A stretch of 64,000 bases of DNA from Agathobaculum sp. NTUH-O15-33 (lineage in GTDB: Bacteria; Bacillota; Clostridia; Oscillospirales; Butyricicoccaceae): NCBI RefSeq assembly GCF_033193315.1, contig NZ_CP136187.1, positions 2,108,001 to 2,172,000 on the forward strand, given 5' to 3'. Below, one piece after another: positions 51,175-58,852 of the stretch. A program made the translations under genes and the position numbers. Numbering within the stretch: the stretch's first letter is position 1; the number at the start of each line of letters is the position of its first letter. Under the pieces are notes generated by a model. The model worked only from the letters and a program-made list of their open reading frames with translations, searched no databases and was not told where the DNA came from.

Positions 51175-53286
51175 ATGAAAAAGGCGATCTCTATCATTTT
51201 ATCTGCATGCTTGCTTTTCGGCTCCGCCTTCGCGGCCGAAGCGCCGCAGTCCGACCAGCTCGCCAAGGTGACAAAGCTGGTTAAGGCGCAGATCGACGTC
51301 GGTGACCAGTACACCGATTTCAAGGGCTATCAGTCGAGTGAAATGGGCCTAACCTATTGGTCGCTCAGCTGGTCGGGGGACGGCGAATCCCTTGAGGTGC
51401 AGGCCGGCGAGGACGGCACGATCTATTCCTATTGGCAAAGAGGGCGAAACAGCGCCTACCGGGACGACTACGCGCCCAAGCTGCCCAAATCAACCCGCGG
51501 CGAGGCGCTTGCCGCGGCGGACGCCTTTGTATCCCGCTTGATGCGCGAGAAGGAGGGCTATGTATTTGAAAATGATAACGACGACATTTCGATCTATAAC
51601 ACCGATTCCTGTAGCTTTTCCGGACAGATGACCTATGACGGCGTGCCCACGCCCGTGACCCTGCGCGTGCACGTTTCACTGCCCGATCTGACGGTGACCT
51701 CTTATTCCCGCAACGAGGAGCCGCGCATCGGCGCCATTCCCTCCAAAACGCCCGCCGTGACCAAGGAAGCGGCGGCGGCAAAGCTGCGCGCCACAAACGA
51801 GCTGCGGCTGGAATACGTGCTGGAAGAAGGCGAAACGCAGGCGGTCTTGCGCTACGTACCGCAGGCTGCAAACGATTTTTATGTGGACGCGCAGACCGGC
51901 GCGCTCGTCGATCTGGATCAACTGTACACAAAGGCACGTGACAAAGGCTATGGCGGCGCATACGCCGGTTCCAGTGCGGACGCCGCCGCGGAAAACGGTC
52001 TCTCCGCGTATGAACAGGACGCCATCGCGGCGCTGGAAGGCGTGCTGGGTACGGATGCGCTGGATGCGAAGCTGCGCGCCATGCCCGAACTCGGCCTGAA
52101 CGGCTACAAGCTGTCCGGCGCACAGTACAGTCAGGTGGATGACGAGACCGGCGCGGTCATGTGCCGCCTGCAATATGTAAAAAACGGCACAGACCCCGCG
52201 CTGTTTAAATCGGCCGAGGTCGACGCGCGCACCGGCGCGCTGCAATACCTTTCCACCCATGGCGGCGAGGAGATCAAAAACGCTGCCACCACTTATGTGG
52301 GCGACGCTGGAAACGCCAAAGCGGCCGCGTTCCTAAAGCGCTATTTTGCCGATCAGGCGGAGCAAACCGCCCTGTACGATACGCTGGATTTCAGCAACCG
52401 CTATGTACGCTACACCTATGCGGAGCAGGCCAATGGTCACCCCTACCCCGGCAACGCCTTTACCGTAGGCATTGACCGGCAGAGCGGCTTCGTCGATTCC
52501 TTCTACTATACTTGGGACGATAGCGTGACCTTTGACCGTGCGGATGGACTAATCACCGCCGAAAAAGCGCTGGACGCGTACTTCGGCGCGCAGACGGTCA
52601 CCCTGCAATATGTGGCCGTGCCCAAGGAACTTATCCCTTCCATGCCGGACTACCCGAAATATGCCGATTATTATGCGGCCGGCGGCCGTTACCTGCTTGA
52701 ATGGAAGCTCGGCTATACCGCCATATTCGACACGTACTGCCGCGGCGTGGACGCCAAAACCGGCGAAACGCTGTTCCCCACCTCCTCTTGGAACAGCGCG
52801 ATCTCCTATTCCGATGTTACCGAGGCCTCTCACCCACAGGCCATGACGCTAGCAGAACTGGGCGTCGGCTACCGCGAAGACACGCTGCAGCCGGGCAAAG
52901 CGCTGACCCAGCGCGATCTGCTCGTTCTGCTCCTCAGCGCAAACGGCATGTACTATGAGGAGGACACCGACTCTTTGTACGAAGCCGCTTACTCCCACGG
53001 TATGCTCACCCGGAGCGAGCGCGCCCCGGATCAGCTCGTGAGCCGCGCGCAGTTGGTCAAAATACTGATCGACGGCACCGGCTTTGGCAAGACCGCCGGC
53101 TTGACCGGCATTTACCGCACCTCGTTCACGGATGACGCCGCGATTCCCAGCCAATATTACGGTTATGTCGCCACCGCGCAGGGCATGGGCCTAATCCGCG
53201 GCGACGAGCACGGCCGCTTTAACCCGAATGAAACCGCGACGCGGGGGCAGGCCGTCATCGTTCTTTACAACTTCATGGCGCGTTAA
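51175..53286 (+). CDS. SLH-anchored YcdB/PepSY-type protein
   Basis: 703 residues. A signal peptide (SIILSACLLFGSAFAA) is followed by two similar halves of YcdB/YcdC type, about 25-300 and 300-550. Repeated strands such as GLTYWSLSWSGDGESLEVQAGEDGTIYSYW and ADDFYVD-like NDFYVDAQTGALVDLDQLY carry PepSY-like 'D-x-x-T-G' turns. SLH-like repeats (about 558-703) end in FNPNETATRGQAVIVLYNFM. PepSY-type domains often inhibit or assist extracellular peptidases. A strong AAAGGAGG site precedes the start. Confidence 0.85.
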   Translation: MKKAISIILSACLLFGSAFAAEAPQSDQLAKVTKLVKAQIDVGDQYTDFKGYQSSEMGLTYWSLSWSGDGESLEVQAGEDGTIYSYWQRGRNSAYRDDYAPKLPKSTRGEALAAADAFVSRLMREKEGYVFENDNDDISIYNTDSCSFSGQMTYDGVPTPVTLRVHVSLPDLTVTSYSRNEEPRIGAIPSKTPAVTKEAAAAKLRATNELRLEYVLEEGETQAVLRYVPQAANDFYVDAQTGALVDLDQLYTKARDKGYGGAYAGSSADAAAENGLSAYEQDAIAALEGVLGTDALDAKLRAMPELGLNGYKLSGAQYSQVDDETGAVMCRLQYVKNGTDPALFKSAEVDARTGALQYLSTHGGEEIKNAATTYVGDAGNAKAAAFLKRYFADQAEQTALYDTLDFSNRYVRYTYAEQANGHPYPGNAFTVGIDRQSGFVDSFYYTWDDSVTFDRADGLITAEKALDAYFGAQTVTLQYVAVPKELIPSMPDYPKYADYYAAGGRYLLEWKLGYTAIFDTYCRGVDAKTGETLFPTSSWNSAISYSDVTEASHPQAMTLAELGVGYREDTLQPGKALTQRDLLVLLLSANGMYYEEDTDSLYEAAYSHGMLTRSERAPDQLVSRAQLVKILIDGTGFGKTAGLTGIYRTSFTDDAAIPSQYYGYVATAQGMGLIRGDEHGRFNPNETATRGQAVIVLYNFMAR

Positions 53287-53318
53287 ACGTCCAAGCCGCG
53301 ATGCAGCGGCGTTTTGAC

Positions 53319-53357
53319 AAGCTGAACCCGGCAGTCGGTGACTGCCGGGTTCAGCTT
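53319..53357. terminator. Bidirectional terminator
   Basis: Perfect 18-bp arms (AAGCTGAACCCGGCAGTC and complement) with a 3-base loop. It is followed by TTTTGTTTT on the plus strand, between convergent genes. Confidence 0.9.
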
Positions 53358-53362
53358 TTGTT

Positions 53363-55168
53363 TTACGTGAATTCAGCCGGAGAATAGGTGCCGTCCTGAA
53401 TACTTTGCGCCGTGGCGTCGGACAGGTTGTTGTAAACCACGCCCGGTTCCAGCGTAATGCCCTTGATCGCCGCCAGCTCGGATATCGTTACAAACGCATA
53501 GGTCTTATCCGTTCGGCTTTGCAGATCGTCGATCGCGGCCAGACAGCCTTCGACCGAGGTGGTGTAAAGGTCGTGCATCAGCACGATATCGCCGTCGCCC
53601 GCGGTATTGACAATGGCGCTACGCACGCTTTCTTTATCGCGTATACGCCAGTCCTCGGTATCAACGCTCCAGTTGACGATCGGCACGCCGATCGCCTTCA
53701 TCTGTTCCTTCACGGTTGCGTTGACGCCGCCGCCGACCGGGCGCATGACCGTGGGCCGGTGGCCGGTCTTCTCTTCGATCAGCTTGCTGTTGGATTCCAC
53801 CTGATCGTATACGCTTTCCGCGTCCAAACCGGAAAGCTTGTCGCCGGGGTGGGTCATCGTATGGTTGCCCAGCTCGTGCCCCTCTTCCAGCAAGCGGTTC
53901 ATCGTCCCGTCGTAGCCCTTGATGCGTTCGCCCACCATGAAGAACGTGGCGTGCGCGCCGCGCTCCTTCAGGCCGTCGAGCAGATGGGCGGTCAGCCCTT
54001 CCGGATATCCGTCCAGCGGGCCGGTCGGGCCGTCGTCAAAGGAAAGCGCGATATAAACATCCGCCTCCGGAATATTGCCGCCGACAGATTGGGTCAGTTC
54101 GCTCTGCATGGAATCCAAATAGGCCTTTTGGCTGTCATAGCCGTCCAGCGGGGATTTTGTAAAAGCAAGGGTACCGTTGCCGTCATTCAGATCGCTGTAA
54201 TGCTCGCCGATCAGCGCGGCAAACAGCTGCGCCGAAACATAAAAGCGGCCGCTGTCCGGATCGGTGTGCGCCGTTAAGTTATCGCCTTTAACGCGCTTGC
54301 CGTCCACCTTGGCCTTGCCGTTGTCCTCCACAGTGGATTCACGGCCCAAGACGTTCACCGTCCATCGGTTCTTGTCATCCTTGGATGCCTCGCCGCCCAT
54401 GGCCGTTACCGCACCTTCCAACGGCACGAATTTTGTCCCGTCATTCTCCATGACCGCGCAGCCGCGCTTGCCCAGAGAATCGGTCATCGACTTTGCTTCG
54501 CCGCTGAGCAGCAGCTTATCGGAATCGACGCGCAGCAGCACGCTGCCGTCCACTACCTGTTGACGCGACGGGCCAAGCTTCGGAAGGGCTTCCTCCGCGA
54601 TCTTCGTGAGCTTTTCATCATCCAACTCCTTTTTGGATTTGGAAACGACGATCAGATCGCCCTTGGTCGCGTCGAGCGTGCCGGTCTTCCAAGAAAGCGC
54701 CTCGCAGATCTCGCGCACCGGCACATAGGTCGTACCGTCCACAATGGCGGGCGCGGTTGCCATCGTGCGCGTTTCATCATTAAAGCGCAGCGTTTTGCTG
54801 CCAACAGTCACGCGGACCGTATCTTTTTTGTGTGTGATCGAGGCGGTTTTGCTCACCTGCTCCCAGCCCGGCTCCAAGCCTAGGCTTTCGCACATTGCCT
54901 TAAGCGGTACAACGGCTGTGCCGCTGTCATCCACAAACGGCGCGGCGCCGCCCATATCCTTTATTTCGCCGCCCACATACGCCTTGGAATTATAAACCTG
55001 AAATACCACCTGATTTTTGCTGCCGCCGAATATTGCGCCGGTCACGCCCTTTACCAGCCGGAACCCAACGGGCACCGCGATCACGATCAGTAAAATCAGC
55101 GCGATCAACACGCCGTAATGGCTGTTGCGTCTTCGGCGGCGGCGATACCGCCTCGCTTGATAAGGCAT
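53363..55168 (-). CDS. Membrane-anchored polysaccharide deacetylase with copper-amine-oxidase-like N domains
   Basis: 601 residues. An Arg-rich cytoplasmic start and one membrane helix (about 17-40, GVLIALILLIVIAVPVG) come first. Two copper-amine-oxidase N-terminal-like domains follow (about 55-155, VVPLKAMCESLGLEPGW and YVPVREICEALSW; and about 205-330). A NodB deacetylase domain (about 370-575) has LSFDDGPTG, HATFFMVGE, metal ligands in LGNHTMTHPG, MRPVGGG, NWSVDTEDW and DIVLMHDLY. It should remove acetyl groups from peptidoglycan or another wall glycan, giving lysozyme resistance. The N domains probably bind the wall. Confidence 0.92.
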   Translation of the reverse strand: MPYQARRYRRRRRRNSHYGVLIALILLIVIAVPVGFRLVKGVTGAIFGGSKNQVVFQVYNSKAYVGGEIKDMGGAAPFVDDSGTAVVPLKAMCESLGLEPGWEQVSKTASITHKKDTVRVTVGSKTLRFNDETRTMATAPAIVDGTTYVPVREICEALSWKTGTLDATKGDLIVVSKSKKELDDEKLTKIAEEALPKLGPSRQQVVDGSVLLRVDSDKLLLSGEAKSMTDSLGKRGCAVMENDGTKFVPLEGAVTAMGGEASKDDKNRWTVNVLGRESTVEDNGKAKVDGKRVKGDNLTAHTDPDSGRFYVSAQLFAALIGEHYSDLNDGNGTLAFTKSPLDGYDSQKAYLDSMQSELTQSVGGNIPEADVYIALSFDDGPTGPLDGYPEGLTAHLLDGLKERGAHATFFMVGERIKGYDGTMNRLLEEGHELGNHTMTHPGDKLSGLDAESVYDQVESNSKLIEEKTGHRPTVMRPVGGGVNATVKEQMKAIGVPIVNWSVDTEDWRIRDKESVRSAIVNTAGDGDIVLMHDLYTTSVEGCLAAIDDLQSRTDKTYAFVTISELAAIKGITLEPGVVYNNLSDATAQSIQDGTYSPAEFT

Positions 55169-55245
55169 TGCTGTTCATTCCTTCCTGCCTATCCTGTTAT
55201 TGATTTGTCATATCATATGATACTACGAATGATGCTAGAATTGGG

Positions 55246-56124
55246 TTACAATTCGACAAAAAGCTCGTCTGCAAGCAGTTGAACGCCGATTCCGAGCAGA
55301 TGTGGGCCAACATACACCCCTAATGTGCAGTCGATCTCGCCCTCCATAAAATTTTCATGGTCCGGCAGGGCGCGCTGCGCCATGGAACGTATCTCTTTCA
55401 GCTCGCCCGGCGAATCGCCATGCGCCACGGCAAGGTTAAAACGCGCGCCGCGCGGCACCAGCGCCGTGGCCATTTGCACCATTTTCTCCATGGCGAATTT
55501 CCGACCGCGCACCTTGGACACGCTGACCAGTTCGCCGTCCGGAGCAAAAGAAATAATCGGCTTGATCTGCAGCAGCGTTCCGGCCACCGCGGCGATTTTA
55601 CCGATGCGGCCGCCCTTTTGCAGATATTCCAGCGTATCCACGCAGAAAAAGACATGGGTATCCGCCATCAGGCGCGGCAGCGCGCGGGTCAGCGCATGCC
55701 AGCTCCACCCTTCCTCGATCCAGCGCGCGGCCTGCAGAACCGTCATGCCTGTGCCAAGGGAACCGCTCAGCGTATCGAACGCTGCGACCTCCAGCCCGGG
55801 CGTATTTTCCCCGATCACGCGTACCAAATTATGCGTGCCGCTTAATCCGCTGGAAAAATTGATGGCCAGCACTTTGGTATATCCGGCGTCCCGGATACGG
55901 ATAAAGGCGTTTTCCACGGCTTCGCCGCTCGGCAGCGTGGTTTTGGGCAGCTCGGTCTTTAAGCGGCGGTATACCTCGTCCGGTGTGATATCAACATTAT
56001 CGGAAAATTCGCCATCGGAAAAAATCAGTTTAAGTGGAACAACGTAGATATCATACCTTTTGATCAGATGCGCGGGGATGTCCGCGCAGGAATCGGTCAG
56101 CAATGCGATCTTTTGTTGGTTCAT
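55246..56124 (-). CDS. DegV family fatty-acid-binding protein
   Basis: 292 residues with LLTDSCADIPAHLIKRYDIYVVPLKLIF, the lipid-binding TTLPSGEAVENAF, INFSSGLSGTHN and GRIGKIAAVAGTLLQIKPII. Relatives (FakB) present fatty acids to the FakA kinase. No fakA is visible in the window. It follows the small zinc-ribbon gene by 18 bases, so the two are probably cotranscribed. Confidence 0.93.
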   Translation of the reverse strand: MNQQKIALLTDSCADIPAHLIKRYDIYVVPLKLIFSDGEFSDNVDITPDEVYRRLKTELPKTTLPSGEAVENAFIRIRDAGYTKVLAINFSSGLSGTHNLVRVIGENTPGLEVAAFDTLSGSLGTGMTVLQAARWIEEGWSWHALTRALPRLMADTHVFFCVDTLEYLQKGGRIGKIAAVAGTLLQIKPIISFAPDGELVSVSKVRGRKFAMEKMVQMATALVPRGARFNLAVAHGDSPGELKEIRSMAQRALPDHENFMEGEIDCTLGVYVGPHLLGIGVQLLADELFVEL

Positions 56125-56142
56125 AAACCTCTCCCGCTTTTC

Positions 56143-56331
56143 TTAAAGATCTTCTCCGGCGCTCCAGTTGACGGAATGGGGCGTTCTAACAGGCTTTCGC
56201 TGATCGGGCGGCGCGACCTTGACGCCGAAAAAATCATACCACTCGCCGCAAGCGTCGCACTGCCACGCGGTGGCGTCGGTCTCGTCCATGATATAGATCT
56301 CGTTGCCGCATTCGCAGGTTAAAATAGTCAT
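56143..56331 (-). CDS. Small zinc-ribbon-like protein
   Basis: 62 residues. Two cysteine pairs (TCECGNEIYIMD and WQCDACGEWYDFFG) form a plausible zinc ribbon, with a Pro/Arg-rich tail. I recognise no named family. A GGAGAACC site supports translation, and the operon with degV supports a real gene. A TATACT -10-like element lies about 20 bases upstream of the ribosome site on the minus strand. Confidence 0.7.
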   Translation of the reverse strand: MTILTCECGNEIYIMDETDATAWQCDACGEWYDFFGVKVAPPDQRKPVRTPHSVNWSAGEDL

Positions 56332-56432
56332 TGCCGGTTCTCCTTTGCTATATTGACATTAGTATAACACAATGCGTACAGAAAGTCGAACCGAATCGGC
56401 ATTTTTCACAGTTCGGTCATACTTTTTTGAAA

Positions 56433-56476
56433 ATGAAAACTCCCGTCATACCACGCTTTCGCGTGTATTTCGGGAG
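56433..56476 (-). terminator. Terminator after the GGDEF-EAL gene
   Basis: Minus strand: CTCCCG and CGGGAG outer arms and CACGC/GCGTG inner arms form a two-part stem, followed by TTTTCATTTT. It lies about 58 bases past the stop. The 202-base gap to the zinc-ribbon gene shows nothing else clear. Confidence 0.7.
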
Positions 56477-56533
56477 CTTTTGATGGAGCGATTGACGATA
56501 ATGATACGAATGGCTTTATTGGAACCTGTTTGC

Positions 56534-58327
56534 TCACTGCCTCTGTTTGAGCAGTAGCTTTTCAAACGCTTTCACCGGGATGGGTTTGGAGAAAAAGAAG
56601 CCCTGTCCGATATCGCAGCCAATGCTTTTGACGTAGTCCAGCTGGGCTTTGGTCTCTATGCCTTCGCACACGGTTTGCATTTGAGTTTCGTGCGCCATCT
56701 CCACCACCTTTTTCAGCACCACGCGGCTGCGGGCGTTCGTCTCAAAATCCTGCAACAGGCTTCTATCCAGCTTGAGCACGTCCGCGGACAGCATGCTCAA
56801 TACGTTCAGCGAGGCGTAGCCTGTTCCAAAGTCGTCTATGGCGAGCCGCACGCCGCGTTCATGCAGCCGGCGCGAAAGCGCGTACATCTCCGTATCGTTC
56901 TCTACAAACGCGCTTTCTGTTAATTCCACTACGATTCGACCGTGCGGCACCTGCCACTTGTCCAGCACCGCGCAGAATTTTTCCACGTAGTGCGCTTCAC
57001 ACAGATGCCGACGGGATTGGTTGGAGCATATCTCCACCGGCGGGAGACCCTGCTTGGCCCAGCCGTGCATCTCTTTGCAAAGCTGCTCCAAGAGATAAAA
57101 GTCCAGATCCCGGATGAACCGGTTTTCCTCAAACAGCGGAATGAACTCGTCCGGCCCAATGATTTCTTCCTCCGCCGTCACCCAACGAACCAGCGCCTCC
57201 CCGGCCGTCACCTGTCCGGTCTTTAAGTCCACCTGCGGCTGGATGTATAGCTTGAATTCTCCGTTTTTCAGCGCGTCCGAGGCGCGCTCCATCAGATCGT
57301 TCCTTCGGAACAGCTGCGTTTCCAGTGCATCGTTATAATACGCATACCTGCTCGCGCCCTCCTCGCGCGGAGCGCTTTGCAGCGCGATCAGCGCCTTGTC
57401 CAGCATCTGCCGCACACCGCGCCGGCTTTTGGCTGGTATCGGATACACCCCCGCCGCAAAGGTCACATGGATGCGAAGCTCCTGCTGCATCGCTTCATCC
57501 AGCAGGCAATCGCGTATCTCTTCTATGCGCTGCTCCAGATCTTTTGTGGCCGAGTAGGTCAGCAGCATGGCAAAGTGATCCTTTTCCAGACGCGCGCACA
57601 GCTCGCCTTCCACGCATTTGTCCTGTATGTTCTGCGCAACGCTCCGCAAAACATTATCCCCCACATCAAAACCGTGCAGTTGGTTGATATAGCGGAAATG
57701 GTTCACCCCGAACGTCAGCACCGCAAACCGTTTTTCACTCGGCTTTGCCAGCGCCTCCCGACACCTGCTTTCAAAGCCCGGGCGGTTCAGCAGGCCCGTC
57801 AGGCCGTCCTGCTCCTGCAACTTTCGGCCTTGCTGCTCCAGCATCTGACGCAGGGACCGCTCTATCTCCATATAGTCCCGCCGCGCCTTTTCCACGTTGA
57901 ACCCGGTTTCCCCGGCCTGCTCTTCAAACGGCATAGAATGATGGAACTGTACCACCTTCCAGCCGTCACGCTCCCGCCGGAACACGCCGGAAAAGCGCAC
58001 CGGCTTACGGAACGCCACTCCACCGGTAAGATCGGACTGCACGGTAAGGGTAATGATACCGCCCGCGATATCCGGCCCCAGCTGTTCGATATGATACTGC
58101 TCGTCCGATATCACCCAGCCGCCCTGATACGTTTGTCGCTCCCGCGCAAAAAGCTCTATCAGCGACCGGCGGTCGTAGCCGATTTCCACACGCCCGGCGC
58201 CTACCCAGCTGATCCGTTCGGAAATTAAAGAAAGCAAGCTAGTATAGTCGCGCTCTACAAAATATGCCTTTATCAGCCGCTTTGCCAGACCTTCTATTTC
58301 GTCCCGGCTATCCTGCATCGTTTTCAT
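56534..58327 (-). CDS. Cyclic-di-GMP phosphodiesterase: SnoaL-like, degenerate GGDEF, EAL
   Basis: 597 residues. The N-terminal ~125 residues resemble an NTF2/SnoaL-like pocket (GRVEIGYDRRSLIELFARERQ; VVQFHHSMPF). After a coiled-coil linker, a GGDEF domain (about 175-335, DGLTGLLNRPGFE) has LEKDHF where GGDEF should be, so cyclase activity is probably lost. The EAL domain (about 340-597) keeps EALVRW, the Asn segment SNQSRRHL, VELTES, IDDFGTGYASL, LKLDRS and CEGIET, so c-di-GMP hydrolysis looks possible. It is soluble, with no membrane helix, and probably senses a small ligand through the N-terminal pocket. Confidence 0.92.
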   Translation of the reverse strand: MKTMQDSRDEIEGLAKRLIKAYFVERDYTSLLSLISERISWVGAGRVEIGYDRRSLIELFARERQTYQGGWVISDEQYHIEQLGPDIAGGIITLTVQSDLTGGVAFRKPVRFSGVFRRERDGWKVVQFHHSMPFEEQAGETGFNVEKARRDYMEIERSLRQMLEQQGRKLQEQDGLTGLLNRPGFESRCREALAKPSEKRFAVLTFGVNHFRYINQLHGFDVGDNVLRSVAQNIQDKCVEGELCARLEKDHFAMLLTYSATKDLEQRIEEIRDCLLDEAMQQELRIHVTFAAGVYPIPAKSRRGVRQMLDKALIALQSAPREEGASRYAYYNDALETQLFRRNDLMERASDALKNGEFKLYIQPQVDLKTGQVTAGEALVRWVTAEEEIIGPDEFIPLFEENRFIRDLDFYLLEQLCKEMHGWAKQGLPPVEICSNQSRRHLCEAHYVEKFCAVLDKWQVPHGRIVVELTESAFVENDTEMYALSRRLHERGVRLAIDDFGTGYASLNVLSMLSADVLKLDRSLLQDFETNARSRVVLKKVVEMAHETQMQTVCEGIETKAQLDYVKSIGCDIGQGFFFSKPIPVKAFEKLLLKQRQ

Positions 58328-58345
58328 GTCATTTCAGCCCTTTTC

Positions 58346-58732
58346 CTATGCGCTCTTTCCCTCTTTGCTCCTCGCCCGTCTCAGTTCCTTTTGCAGCTTG
58401 CGAATCTGCGCCTGCTGTTCACGGATCACATTCAGCAGCAGCTTGCGGGGCGTGCGGTCGTTATTGATCTCCTTCCATTTCCCCAGCTGGCCCGCCTCAT
58501 ACGCCCGCCGCCAGTGATAGGAAGCCCGTTCCACGCGCTTATACCCCAGCATTTCCACGGAGAAGCCCGCGTCTGTAAAGATCTTCGTCGGTCCTTCTCC
58601 CGCCATGTACCGCTCGATAAAATGCTCTTTAAACGCGTTGGTATACTGTATCTCACGCGGCGATACCGAAAAAACGTTTGGGTTTTGCTCCAATGTTTCC
58701 ACTTCGTCCTGTGTAAATAACCGTTTACCCAT
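58346..58732 (-). CDS. HTH protein, IS3 OrfA-like, orphan
   Basis: 128 residues. The pattern QNPNVFSVSPREIQYTNAFKEHFIERY, then GPTKIFTDAGFSVEMLGYKRVERASYHWRRAY, matches small helix-turn-helix proteins related to IS3-type OrfA. The C-terminal coiled coil LLLNVIREQQAQIRKLQKELRRA is also typical. No transposase OrfB or inverted repeats are visible nearby, so it is a remnant or a domesticated regulator. The start at 58732 follows GAGAGGTGG. It lies 18 bases before the GGDEF-EAL gene, perhaps in one operon. Confidence 0.7.
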   Translation of the reverse strand: MGKRLFTQDEVETLEQNPNVFSVSPREIQYTNAFKEHFIERYMAGEGPTKIFTDAGFSVEMLGYKRVERASYHWRRAYEAGQLGKWKEINNDRTPRKLLLNVIREQQAQIRKLQKELRRARSKEGKSA

Positions 58733-58770
58733 ACTGCCCACCTCTCTATCCAGAGAATTATATTTTTAAT

Positions 58771-58836
58771 CTCCCGCTCCAAACCCACCTTATAAACAGA
58801 TGGGCTTGGAGCGGGAGGGGACGAAAGTCCCCTCCC
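58771..58836 (-). terminator. Two overlapping hairpins after the giant SLH gene
   Basis: One stem pairs CTCCCGCTCCAA (58771-58782) with TTGGAGCGGGAG (58806-58817) plus a CCCA/TGGG core. A second pairs GGGAGGGGAC (58813-58822) with GTCCCCTCCC (58827-58836) around GAAA. They share bases 58813-58817, so they are alternatives. An AT-rich tail (ATTAAAAATATAATT) follows on the minus strand. Probably the terminator of the surface-protein gene, possibly regulated. Confidence 0.65.
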
Positions 58837-58852
58837 CCAATGCCTTTGGGTT

